Shown one piece after another: positions 48,191 to 55,859 of a stretch of 64,000 nt of DNA. Source of the stretch: Clostridia bacterium (GTDB taxonomy: Bacteria > Bacillota > Clostridia > Oscillospirales > Acutalibacteraceae); NCBI GenBank assembly GCA_017442225.1, contig JAFSAR010000020.1, forward strand, positions 1 to 64,000. The letters run 5' to 3'. A model generated the notes under the pieces. That model saw only the letters and a program-made list of their open reading frames with translations. It was not told the DNA's origin and did no database searches. A program made the translations under genes and the position numbers. The stretch's first letter is position 1. Each line of letters begins with the position of its first letter.

Positions 48191-48845
48191 GCTTATTGTA
48201 ATTGAGGGTCTTGACGGCAGCGGAAAGTCGACACAGCTTGAACTCTTGCCGCAAAATTTGCTAAAACAAGGGATAGAGAGCAAAACGGTATCCTTTCCCG
48301 ATTATGACAGCGATTCAAGCGCGCTTGTAAAAATGTATTTAGGCGGCAGGTTTGGAAACCGCCCCGATGACGTGAACGCATACGCCGCGTCACTCTTTTA
48401 TGCGGTTGACCGCTTTGCATCATACAAGACAACATGGGGTGATTATTACAACCAGAACGGCGTTATAGTATCGGGCAGATACACCACCTCAAATGCGGTG
48501 CATCAGACCTCTAAAATGCCCGAAAACGAGTGGAAAGATTTTCTTGATTGGCTTTATGACCTTGAATATAACAAGGTTGGTATTCCTAAGCCCGACAAGG
48601 TAATCTTTTTGGATATGCCGATTGAGGTGTCGCAAAAGCTGCTCTCGGGCAGATACAAGGGCGACGAGGCAAAAAAGGACATCCACGAAAGCGACACCGC
48701 TTATCTTGATAAATGCCGCAAGGCCGCTATGTTTACGGCAAACTATTCGGGGTGGACGATTATTCCTTGTTCGGAAGACGGAGAGCCGAGAACAATAGAG
48801 GATATATCAAAGGATATTCTAAACGAAACGCTTAAGGTGATATAA
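48183..48845 (+). CDS. tmk: Thymidylate kinase-family protein
   Basis: 220 residues. Walker A IEGLDGSGKSTQ (about 7-18) and the VSGRYTTSNAVHQ segment (the DRY-type motif, about 98-110) with FLDMPIEVSQKLL are typical of thymidylate kinase, which converts dTMP to dTDP. The LID part is unusually acidic (YKGDEAKKDIHESDTAYLDKCR). It overlaps thyX by 8 bases and ends right before the DJ-1 gene. Confidence 0.9.
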   Translation: MGKLIVIEGLDGSGKSTQLELLPQNLLKQGIESKTVSFPDYDSDSSALVKMYLGGRFGNRPDDVNAYAASLFYAVDRFASYKTTWGDYYNQNGVIVSGRYTTSNAVHQTSKMPENEWKDFLDWLYDLEYNKVGIPKPDKVIFLDMPIEVSQKLLSGRYKGDEAKKDIHESDTAYLDKCRKAAMFTANYSGWTIIPCSEDGEPRTIEDISKDILNETLKVI

Positions 48846-49394
48846 ATGGTATACGTATTTTTAGCAAAAGGCTTTGAAGAGCTTGAAGCACTAGCCCCCG
48901 TTGACGTACTGCGCCGCGCGGGTGTTACGGTAAAAACGGTAGGTGTTACGGGCAAGCGTGTCAGCGGCTCGCACGGTATATCGGTAAATTGTGATATTAC
49001 CGTAAATGAGGCTACATTTGACGAGCTTGACGGCATTATCTTACCTGGCGGATTGCCTGGTACTACCAATCTCGAAGCAGACGAAAGGGTGCAAAGATTT
49101 ATAGATTATGCCGCAGAGAATGGCAAGATTATCGGCGCTATTTGCGCGGCGCCTATGATATTGGGCCATAAAGGACTTTTGCAGGGCAAAAAATCTGTGT
49201 GCTATACAGGTTTTGAAAAAGAACTTACGGGCGCGCACGTGCTTGACCGACCCGCAGTTCGTGACGGAAATATTGTCACAGGCTGGGGCGCGGGCGGCGC
49301 TATGGATTTTGCGCTTTTATATTTAGAGGCACTTTATGACAATGCCGATATTGCTAAAAAAATAGCCCGCAATATGAGATATGCGGCATATTAA
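48846..49394 (+). CDS. DJ-1/PfpI-family protein
   Basis: 182 residues of the DJ-1 superfamily: AKGFEELEALAPVDVLRRAG (the conserved Glu of the catalytic site in FEELEA), GIILPGGLPGTTNLE, and the nucleophile Cys in GAICAAPMIL (about 100), then GHKGLLQGKKSVCYTGFE. Members are glyoxalases or deglycases or of unknown function. It follows tmk without a gap and sits in the thyX operon, which does not explain its role. Confidence 0.9.
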   Translation: MVYVFLAKGFEELEALAPVDVLRRAGVTVKTVGVTGKRVSGSHGISVNCDITVNEATFDELDGIILPGGLPGTTNLEADERVQRFIDYAAENGKIIGAICAAPMILGHKGLLQGKKSVCYTGFEKELTGAHVLDRPAVRDGNIVTGWGAGGAMDFALLYLEALYDNADIAKKIARNMRYAAY

Positions 49395-49406
49395 TGGAGA
49401 TAGAAT

Positions 49407-50618
49407 ATGCAGGATAATAAATTTAACATTAATGATGACGATTTTATAATCGGTAAGGGCTTTAATGTGGATGAGCCTGAACAAAAGGGCAAGAAAAAGC
49501 GAGGTAAGCGCAAAGCAAAGAACGGAAATTCGGTTGTCAAAAACGTAATTTGGATTGCTTGTATTATTATAGTATCGGTAGGCCTTGGCGTTACCTGTAT
49601 TTATGCGGGCGCGGACTATCTTGGCCTTGGTTTTGGCAGAGGCGAGGTTGTTCAAATGGACGTACCGATGGGCTCGTCAACCGTGGCAATTGCCGAAAAG
49701 CTTGAAGAGTCGGGCGCTGTTAAAATGCCGATGCTTTTTAGGGTTTACTCAAAGCTAAAGGGTTATGAAAGCGATTACAAGTACGGTCTTTACACCTTTA
49801 ACACCGAGGCAGGCTATGAAGAAATCGCCTATATGCTTATGAACGACGGTGCCAAAGCCGAAAGCGTTAAGGTGACAATTCCCGAGGGTACGGGCATTAA
49901 CGATTACACCAAAAATGTAAACGGCGAGGACGTTGTTGTAAAGGGCATTGCTACTATACTTGAAGAAAAAGGAGTATGTTCAAAATCCGATTTTCTTTAC
50001 GCTTTAAATGAGGTTGCGTTTGATACCGATTTACTTAAAAATTGCAACGTCGGTAAGACTTATTATTCACTCGAAGGATATTTGTTCCCTGACACCTATG
50101 ATTTTTATGCCTACGATTCTGCCGAGTGTGCGCAGATGGTAGTTGAGCGTATGATAGCTCAGACCGAAAACAAAATAACCGACGATATGTATAAGCGTGC
50201 CGAAGAAATGGGCTATACAATGAACGAGATTCTTACGATGGCTTCTATTATTCAGATGGAAGCAGGTCAGAGTACAGACGAAATGGCAAACGTTGCTGCC
50301 GTTTTTTACAACCGTCTTGACAGTGACGATTTCGGAACACTCGGCTCAAGCCCTACCTGCTATTACGGCGAATCGTTTAGAAATGACGACGGCAGATATG
50401 ATACCTATAAGGCGACAGGCTTGCCACCGGGACCGCTTTGCTCACCCGGACTTGACGCTATAAAAGCGGCGCTTTACCCCGCAGAAAAGGACGGATATTA
50501 TTATTTTGTTACCGATAGCGAGGGTAATTTCTATTACCACAAAACAATGGCAGAGCAAAATGCCACAATAGCAAAACTGCAGCAGGGTGGAAATTGGATA
50601 TATGAGTACTTTGACTAA
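49407..50618 (+). CDS. mltG: Endolytic murein transglycosylase MltG
   Basis: 403 residues: a basic cytoplasmic N-terminus (GKKKRGKRKAKNG), one membrane helix (about 48-70), a LysM-like region (MDVPMGSSTVAIAEKLEESG) and the YceG lytic transglycosylase domain with catalytic Glu in TMASIIQMEAGQ (about 286). The ending YKATGLPPGPLCSPGLDAIKAAL...YYYFVTDSEGNFYYHKT is diagnostic. It cleaves nascent glycan strands. It overlaps the following U32 gene by 17 bases, the mltG-U32 pairing also seen in Bacillus (yrrL-yrrN/O). Confidence 0.93.
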   Translation: MQDNKFNINDDDFIIGKGFNVDEPEQKGKKKRGKRKAKNGNSVVKNVIWIACIIIVSVGLGVTCIYAGADYLGLGFGRGEVVQMDVPMGSSTVAIAEKLEESGAVKMPMLFRVYSKLKGYESDYKYGLYTFNTEAGYEEIAYMLMNDGAKAESVKVTIPEGTGINDYTKNVNGEDVVVKGIATILEEKGVCSKSDFLYALNEVAFDTDLLKNCNVGKTYYSLEGYLFPDTYDFYAYDSAECAQMVVERMIAQTENKITDDMYKRAEEMGYTMNEILTMASIIQMEAGQSTDEMANVAAVFYNRLDSDDFGTLGSSPTCYYGESFRNDDGRYDTYKATGLPPGPLCSPGLDAIKAALYPAEKDGYYYFVTDSEGNFYYHKTMAEQNATIAKLQQGGNWIYEYFD

Positions 50619-51837
50619 TAAAAAACCCACTTTGGAACTGCTTTGCCCTGCGGGTGACCTGAGCCGCCTTAAAACTGCGGTGGATTTTGGCGCTGACGCT
50701 GTTTATATTGCTGGCGAGGAATTTGGCATGCGAACGGCAAGCGCAAACTTTAACCGCGAGGATTTAAAGGCGGGTGTTGACTATGCCCATATCCACGGCG
50801 TAAAGGTGCACGTAACCTGTAATACAATTCCGCACGAGGATGAAATCGCGCGTCTGCCCGAATTTTTGACATACTTAAACGAAATCGGCGTCGATGCTGT
50901 AATCGCATCTGACCTTGGCACTATCGGTATGGTAAAGCAGTACGCGCCAAACTGTGAACTACATGTATCGGTGCAGTCGGGCATTGTAAACAGCGCGACT
51001 GCTAATGCGTTTTATGAAATGGGCGCCAAGCGCGTGGTTTTGGCGCGCGAGTTATCGCTCGAAGAAATCGCAAAAATTCGCACCAACACTCCACCTGAGC
51101 TTGAAATTGAGGCATTTGCTCACGGCGCTATGTGTGTGTCTTTTTCGGCAAGGTGTCTGCTTTCAAGCTATATGACAGGTCGTGATGCCAACCGCGGTGA
51201 CTGTGCTCAACCTTGTCGTTGGAGTTACAGCCTTATGGAAGAAAAACGACCGGGTCAATACTTTGATATTACCGAAACCGAAAAGGGAACTTATATATTA
51301 AATGCAAACGATATGTGTATGGCGCCGCATCTTGATAAGATGTTAGCGGCAGGTGTATCAAGTATTAAGATTGAGGGAAGAGCCAAAACCGAATATTATG
51401 TGGCAGTTACTGCCAATGCCTATCGCGGCGCTATTGATAGTTTAAATGCTTCAAATGGCGATTGGGTGTTGCCAAAGTGGGTAAGCGATGAGCTTAACAA
51501 AATGAGCCACCGCACATACTCAACAGGATTTTATTTTGGTCGTCCCGAAAACGCGCAAACCTATGAAAATGCAGGATATATCCGCGATTATGCTATTGCG
51601 GCGGTTGTGGACGGATATGAGGACGGTTGCATTGTGGCAACCCTTAAAAATAAGTTTTTAAGCGGTACTACGCTTGACTGTTTAGAGGCGGGCAGTATTC
51701 CGTTTGTGGTTGATACAACCACTCTTTATGATGAAAAGGGTAAGCAAATTGAAAGCGCATATCAGCCTATGATGCAAATTGAAATTCCATTTGAGCGTGA
51801 AGTAAAATCGGGTTCAATGCTAAGAATGAAGGTATAA
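50602..51837 (+). CDS. U32-family peptidase / tRNA hydroxylation protein-like
   Basis: 411 residues of the peptidase U32 family. It opens with PTLELLCPAGDLSRLKTAVDFGADAVYIAGEEFGMR and has EAFAHGAMCVSFSARCLLSSYMTGRDANRGDCAQPCRWSY (about 169-209), with the Cys cluster of U32 proteins. The final beta domain is also visible. Family members TrhP and RlhA hydroxylate tRNA or 23S rRNA with prephenate-derived cofactor; older work describes collagenase. The ATG at 50602 overlaps the mltG stop. Specific substrate uncertain. Confidence 0.88.
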   Translation: MSTLTNKKPTLELLCPAGDLSRLKTAVDFGADAVYIAGEEFGMRTASANFNREDLKAGVDYAHIHGVKVHVTCNTIPHEDEIARLPEFLTYLNEIGVDAVIASDLGTIGMVKQYAPNCELHVSVQSGIVNSATANAFYEMGAKRVVLARELSLEEIAKIRTNTPPELEIEAFAHGAMCVSFSARCLLSSYMTGRDANRGDCAQPCRWSYSLMEEKRPGQYFDITETEKGTYILNANDMCMAPHLDKMLAAGVSSIKIEGRAKTEYYVAVTANAYRGAIDSLNASNGDWVLPKWVSDELNKMSHRTYSTGFYFGRPENAQTYENAGYIRDYAIAAVVDGYEDGCIVATLKNKFLSGTTLDCLEAGSIPFVVDTTTLYDEKGKQIESAYQPMMQIEIPFEREVKSGSMLRMKV

Positions 51838-51854
51838 AGATTATAATTGTACCC

Positions 51855-51883
51855 TTGCAAAATATGTCAAATTATGGTAGAAT
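51855..51883 (+). promoter_or_regulatory. Sigma-A promoter of pduL
   Basis: TTGCAA (51855-51860), a 17-base spacer and TAGAAT (51878-51883), 34 bases before the pduL ATG. Confidence 0.7.
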
Positions 51884-51917
51884 AACTCTACTTGAAAAAA
51901 TAAAGGAGTCTTTAAAG

Positions 51918-52490
51918 ATGAAAAAGGAAGTATTAGTTGAAATTTCAGCTCGTCACGTACACGTAACAAAAGAAACACTTGAAACATTGTTTGGTGCAGG
52001 TCACACCCTTACAAACAAAAAAGACTTGTCCCAGCCGGGTCAATTTGCTTGTGAAGAAAAGGTTACAGTTGTTGGCCCCAAGGGCAGCCTTAAAGCATCA
52101 ATCCTTGGTCCTTGCCGTCCCGCAGATCAGGTAGAGCTTTCTCTTACCGACGCTCGTACAATCGGTGTTGTAGCCCCCATTCGCGAGTCAGGTGACGTTG
52201 CAGGCTCTGGCGCTTGCAAGCTGGTTGGTCCTTGCGGCGAGGTAGAGCTTACCGAAGGTGTAATCGCTGCAAAGCGTCACATACATATGACTTGTGCTGA
52301 CGGTGAAAAGTACGGCATCGTTGACAAGCAGATTGTTAGCGTTAAAATTCCTACCGAGGATAGAGCGCTTGTGTTCGGCGACGTTGTAGCACGCGTTAGC
52401 GACAGTTATGCGCTTGCTATGCACATTGATACCGACGAGGCAAATGCCGCTTGTGTTCCAGGTAGCTGCATTGGTGAAATCCTTGACTAA
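51918..52490 (+). CDS. pduL: Phosphate acyltransferase of PduL family
   Basis: Interconverts acyl-CoA and acyl-phosphate, for example acetyl-CoA to acetyl phosphate. 190 residues with the two metal-binding His motifs SARHVHVT (about 10-17) and AKRHIHMT (about 117-124), plus the repeated barrel segments (TVVGPKGSLKASILGPCRP). The ATG at 51918 has AAAGGAG 9 bases upstream. No microcompartment genes are nearby, so it may replace Pta in housekeeping acetate metabolism. It overlaps hemW by 8 bases, counting from the hemW TTG. Confidence 0.93.
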   Translation: MKKEVLVEISARHVHVTKETLETLFGAGHTLTNKKDLSQPGQFACEEKVTVVGPKGSLKASILGPCRPADQVELSLTDARTIGVVAPIRESGDVAGSGACKLVGPCGEVELTEGVIAAKRHIHMTCADGEKYGIVDKQIVSVKIPTEDRALVFGDVVARVSDSYALAMHIDTDEANAACVPGSCIGEILD

Positions 52491-53583
52491 TCCGTTAGGA
52501 CTTTATATTCACATACCTTTTTGTGCAAAAAAATGCAATTATTGTGATTTTTACTCAGCGGTTTATAACAAAGATACATTAAGTGCTTATCTTGACGCAT
52601 TAAAGGGTGAAATAAAAAAATGGGGCGGCACTATACACCGCCCCATTGATACTGTTTATATAGGCGGCGGCACACCGTCGCTTTTGGGTGAAGAGATTTT
52701 ATCTCTTGTTGATTGTATAAATACAAACTTTACAGTATTACCTGATGCTGAAATTACGGTAGAATCAAACCCAAGCTCAAGTGGTGAGTTTTTGTCTTTT
52801 GCCAAAGCGGCAGGGGTAAACCGATTGTCTATCGGTGTGCAATCAGGTTGTGATAAAACACTCAAAATTTTAGGCCGTACTCACACGGCGGCTGATGCCG
52901 TAAATACAGTTCAAAATGCCCGGGAATTAGGCTTTGACAATATCTCGGTTGACCTGATGATTGCTCTTCCTCACAGCAATTTGCAAACGCTGAAAGGTGA
53001 TATTGATTTTATGCTGTCACTAAACCCCGAACACATTTCGGCTTATATTTTGAAAGTAGAGCAAAATACCGTGTTTTCAAAAAAATATGATACTTTGGGT
53101 TTGCCCGATGATGATGCGGCGGCAGAGCAATATCTTTATATGTGTGAGGCTTTAGCGAAAAACGGGTATAATCATTATGAAATATCCAATTTTTCACGCG
53201 AAGGATATGAGAGCCGCCACAATATGAAATATTGGGAATGTCGGGATTATTTAGGAATAGGCCCTGCGGCACATTCTTGCCTTGACGGCAAGCGATTTTA
53301 TTATCCTCGCGATTTGCAGGGATTTGTCAAGGAGCCGAAAACCATTTCTGACGGTGCAGGCGGTGATCACGCCGAACAGCTTATGCTTGGACTTCGCTTA
53401 TCAAAGGGTGTAAACTTTGATGAAATTTACGGTGAGATGCCCCAAAATATAAAAAAGAAAATTACCCTGCTTGAAAAGGCGGGTTATATAAAAGTAAATC
53501 TACCGCATATTTCACTTACAAACAGCGGTATGCTTATTTCAAACAGCATTATTACGGAGTTGTTAGAAGATGAAGACATTTAA
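52483..53583 (+). CDS. hemW: Heme chaperone HemW (radical SAM)
   Basis: 366 residues. YIHIPFCAKKCNYCDFYS carries the Cys-x3-Cys-x2-Cys radical-SAM motif, VYIGGGTPS and LSIGVQSGCDKTLKILGRTHT are conserved, and HEISNFSREGYESRHNMKYWECRDYLGIGPAAHSC is typical of HemW. HemW binds heme and delivers it to respiratory proteins; the activity is distinct from the oxygen-independent HemN. I start at TTG 52483 with GGTGA 5 bases upstream; the longer frame lies inside pduL. It overlaps the next gene by 14 bases. Confidence 0.93.
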   Translation: MTNPLGLYIHIPFCAKKCNYCDFYSAVYNKDTLSAYLDALKGEIKKWGGTIHRPIDTVYIGGGTPSLLGEEILSLVDCINTNFTVLPDAEITVESNPSSSGEFLSFAKAAGVNRLSIGVQSGCDKTLKILGRTHTAADAVNTVQNARELGFDNISVDLMIALPHSNLQTLKGDIDFMLSLNPEHISAYILKVEQNTVFSKKYDTLGLPDDDAAAEQYLYMCEALAKNGYNHYEISNFSREGYESRHNMKYWECRDYLGIGPAAHSCLDGKRFYYPRDLQGFVKEPKTISDGAGGDHAEQLMLGLRLSKGVNFDEIYGEMPQNIKKKITLLEKAGYIKVNLPHISLTNSGMLISNSIITELLEDEDI

Positions 53584-54175
53584 AATACATTTAATCCGTC
53601 ACGGCGCCACCGATGCAAACACGGCTGGTATGTATATCGGCAATCGCACTGATTTACCGCTTTCACCTGAAGGTGTGCGCGAGCTACAGCAGATGCGTGA
53701 GGCGATCGAATACCCCGATATTGAACGGCTTTATACAAGTCCTATGCTTCGTTGTAAACAAAGCGCAAATATTATTTACCCCGGTTTTGAGCCGCATATT
53801 ATAGATGAGCTTACCGAATATGATTTTGGTGAGTTTGAGGGTAAAATCGCAAGCCAACTTGAGCTTATGCCCGAGTATGCCGAGTGGACAAGCGGCAAGC
53901 TGGAAGCGCCAGCAGGTGGCGAGACCACACGGAATTTTGTAAAGCGTCAGGCGCTCGCGCTCAATATGATTGTTCGCGATATGATGCAACACGATGTGAC
54001 AAGCGCGGGTGTTATAATGCACGGAGGGGCTATTATGATGTTATTGGCTTCTTGTGCCGTACCGCGTAAACATTCAGTAGAGTGGACAAGTGACAACGGA
54101 CGCGGATACTCGGTTATGATTACACCGTCGCTCTATCATTCAAGTGGAATAATTGAAGTATACGATATAATTTAA
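53570..54175 (+). CDS. Histidine phosphatase (phosphoglycerate mutase-like)
   Basis: 201 residues with the catalytic LIRHGATDAN (RHG, about 8-17), the second His in MHGGAIMMLLASC, and YTSPMLRCKQSA. It resembles CobC (alpha-ribazole phosphatase) or other small histidine phosphatases of the same size. The substrate cannot be read from the sequence. It overlaps hemW by 14 bases and is followed by ung 10 bases later. Confidence 0.85.
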   Translation: MKTFKIHLIRHGATDANTAGMYIGNRTDLPLSPEGVRELQQMREAIEYPDIERLYTSPMLRCKQSANIIYPGFEPHIIDELTEYDFGEFEGKIASQLELMPEYAEWTSGKLEAPAGGETTRNFVKRQALALNMIVRDMMQHDVTSAGVIMHGGAIMMLLASCAVPRKHSVEWTSDNGRGYSVMITPSLYHSSGIIEVYDII

Positions 54176-54185
54176 GGTGTGAATT

Positions 54186-54854
54186 ATGGTAAATATAGGC
54201 AACGATTGGGATACAATTTTAGCGGATGAATGGCAAAAGCCGTATTATATAAATCTTCGCGGCTTTTTAAAAACTGAATACCAAAGTCGTACTATATATC
54301 CCGATATGAACGATATATTCAATGCTCTGCGTTATACCTCGTATGCCGATACAAAGGTGGTAATCATAGGACAAGACCCTTATCACGGTGCCCGCCAAGC
54401 TCACGGACTTTGTTTTTCAGTCCAAAAGGGCATAGAGCCGCCACCGTCGCTTAAAAATATTTATAAAGAACTGCACGATGATATAGGTTTTGAAATACCA
54501 AATCACGGTGAACTTACCTCTTGGGCGCATCAAGGTGTATTAATGCTTAATGCTGTGCTGACCGTACGTGAGGCATCACCCAACAGTCATAAAGGTATGG
54601 GTTGGGAGCGGTTTACCGATAGGGTAATCGCTGAACTCGATAAAAAGCAGACACCCGTTGTCTTTTTGCTTTGGGGAGCAAATGCACGTAAAAAGGCAGA
54701 AATAATCACAAATCCTATACATAAAAAGTTGATTACCGTGCATCCAAGTCCCTTGTCTGCATATAACGGTTTTTTCGGCTGCAAGCATTTTTCGAAAACC
54801 AACGAAATATTATTATCCAGCGGTCAGACTCCAATAGACTGGACTATAAAATAG
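54186..54854 (+). CDS. ung: Uracil-DNA glycosylase
   Basis: Family 1 UDG of 222 residues. The catalytic water-activating loop GQDPYHGARQAHGLCFSV (about 60-77, catalytic Asp62) and the leucine loop VHPSPLSAYNGFFGCKHFS (about 184-202) are complete. It removes uracil from DNA. It lies in the hemW-phosphatase-ung-abrB group, gaps of about 10 bases. Confidence 0.96.
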   Translation: MVNIGNDWDTILADEWQKPYYINLRGFLKTEYQSRTIYPDMNDIFNALRYTSYADTKVVIIGQDPYHGARQAHGLCFSVQKGIEPPPSLKNIYKELHDDIGFEIPNHGELTSWAHQGVLMLNAVLTVREASPNSHKGMGWERFTDRVIAELDKKQTPVVFLLWGANARKKAEIITNPIHKKLITVHPSPLSAYNGFFGCKHFSKTNEILLSSGQTPIDWTIK

Positions 54855-54865
54855 GAGATTTAATT

Positions 54866-55132
54866 ATGAAATCAACAGGAATTATACGCGGTCTTGACAA
54901 TATGGGTAGAGTAGTTATACCTAAAGAAATAAGGAAATTTCTTGATATGACTGAGGGCAAAGACGAATTTGAAATTTATATGCAAGATGACTGCATCGTG
55001 CTTAAAAAGCATAAACCCACCTGTATTTTTTGTAATGCGGAAGAAAATTGCATAGAGTTTGAAAATCAAATGGTATGCAAAAAGTGTATTGATAAAATGC
55101 AGATTATAAAAGAAGAAAATAGTAATATATAA
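54866..55132 (+). CDS. AbrB-family regulator with zinc-knuckle tail
   Basis: 88 residues. The N-terminal swapped-hairpin AbrB domain (STGIIRGLDNMGRVVIPKEIRKFLDM, about 3-28) is clear. The C-terminus (about 50-75) has CIFCNAEENCIEF and MVCKKCIDKM, four to five cysteines in a zinc-binding pattern replacing the usual AbrB C-terminal domain. Transition-state or sporulation regulation is the usual role; the zinc tail could sense metal or redox state. The ung gene ends 11 bases before, and a terminator follows. Confidence 0.88.
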   Translation: MKSTGIIRGLDNMGRVVIPKEIRKFLDMTEGKDEFEIYMQDDCIVLKKHKPTCIFCNAEENCIEFENQMVCKKCIDKMQIIKEENSNI

Positions 55133-55135
55133 ATT

Positions 55136-55164
55136 AAATCCCACCGTTTTATCGGTGGGATTAC
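55136..55164. terminator. Convergent terminator between abrB-like gene and UPF0340
   Basis: AAATCCCACCG pairs with CGGTGGGATT around a TTTTAT loop, followed by T-rich sequence in both directions. Confidence 0.85.
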
Positions 55165-55167
55165 TAT

Positions 55168-55719
55168 TTATTTTATATTTTCTTGGTAGCAGGCTCTTTC
55201 ACCACCAATAAATTTTGGTCGTGTACGAGCAAATACTACTGATGCCTCACCAATTTTGTTTATAGACAATCTTATCGGTACGGCAACCTCTTTTAAGTGC
55301 ATACCGATAAGCGTGTTGCCTATATCAAGTCCGGCACTGGCTTTAACGTGCTCAACTGCTACGGGGTGCGCCATATTTTGCCATACCGTTGTGGCAAATG
55401 AGCCCCCTGCCTTTACCTGAGGGCAGACATTTACTATCTCATATCCAAATTTTTCAGTTGCCTCTTGCTCTAAAATAAGCGCGCGGTTAAGATGCTCACA
55501 GCACTGCGCCGCAAGGTAAATGCCTTTTTGCTTTAAAATAGGATAAATGCCGTCAAATACAGCCTTTGCCGCATCTATACTGGATGCCTTGCCGATATCG
55601 CCGCCCATAATTTCGCTCGACGAGCAACCGATTACTAATATTTCGCCCGACTTAATACCTGATATTTCTATAAGCTCGGTTATAGCTTTCTTTGCCTGCA
55701 TTTTTATATTACTTAACAT
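55168..55719 (-). CDS. UPF0340/TIGR01440-family protein
   Basis: 183 residues matching the YwlG family: GEILVIGCSSSEIMGGDIGKASS (about 24-46), LAAQCCEHLNRALILE (about 68-83) and VKASAGLDIGNTLIGMHLKEVAVPIRL. The family is conserved in Bacillota with no assigned function. It is a stand-alone gene read against the surrounding genes; 140 bases separate it from addB. Confidence 0.9.
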   Translation of the reverse strand: MLSNIKMQAKKAITELIEISGIKSGEILVIGCSSSEIMGGDIGKASSIDAAKAVFDGIYPILKQKGIYLAAQCCEHLNRALILEQEATEKFGYEIVNVCPQVKAGGSFATTVWQNMAHPVAVEHVKASAGLDIGNTLIGMHLKEVAVPIRLSINKIGEASVVFARTRPKFIGGERACYQENIK

Positions 55720-55809
55720 ATCATCACCTATGAGGTATTATAATCCAAAACATTATTATATTCAACAAATTTTTAATGTACCGATTTCGACACATTAAGA
55801 TAATTATAA

Positions 55810-55838
55810 TTGTATTGTAAAAGTAAATGTGGTAAAAT
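55810..55838 (+). promoter_or_regulatory. Sigma-A promoter of addBA
   Basis: TTGTAT (55810-55815), a 17-base spacer and TAAAAT (55833-55838), about 21 bases before the addB ATG, which has GGCGGTGG upstream. Confidence 0.6.
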
Positions 55839-55859
55839 GGTTTTAAAGGCGGTGGATAA

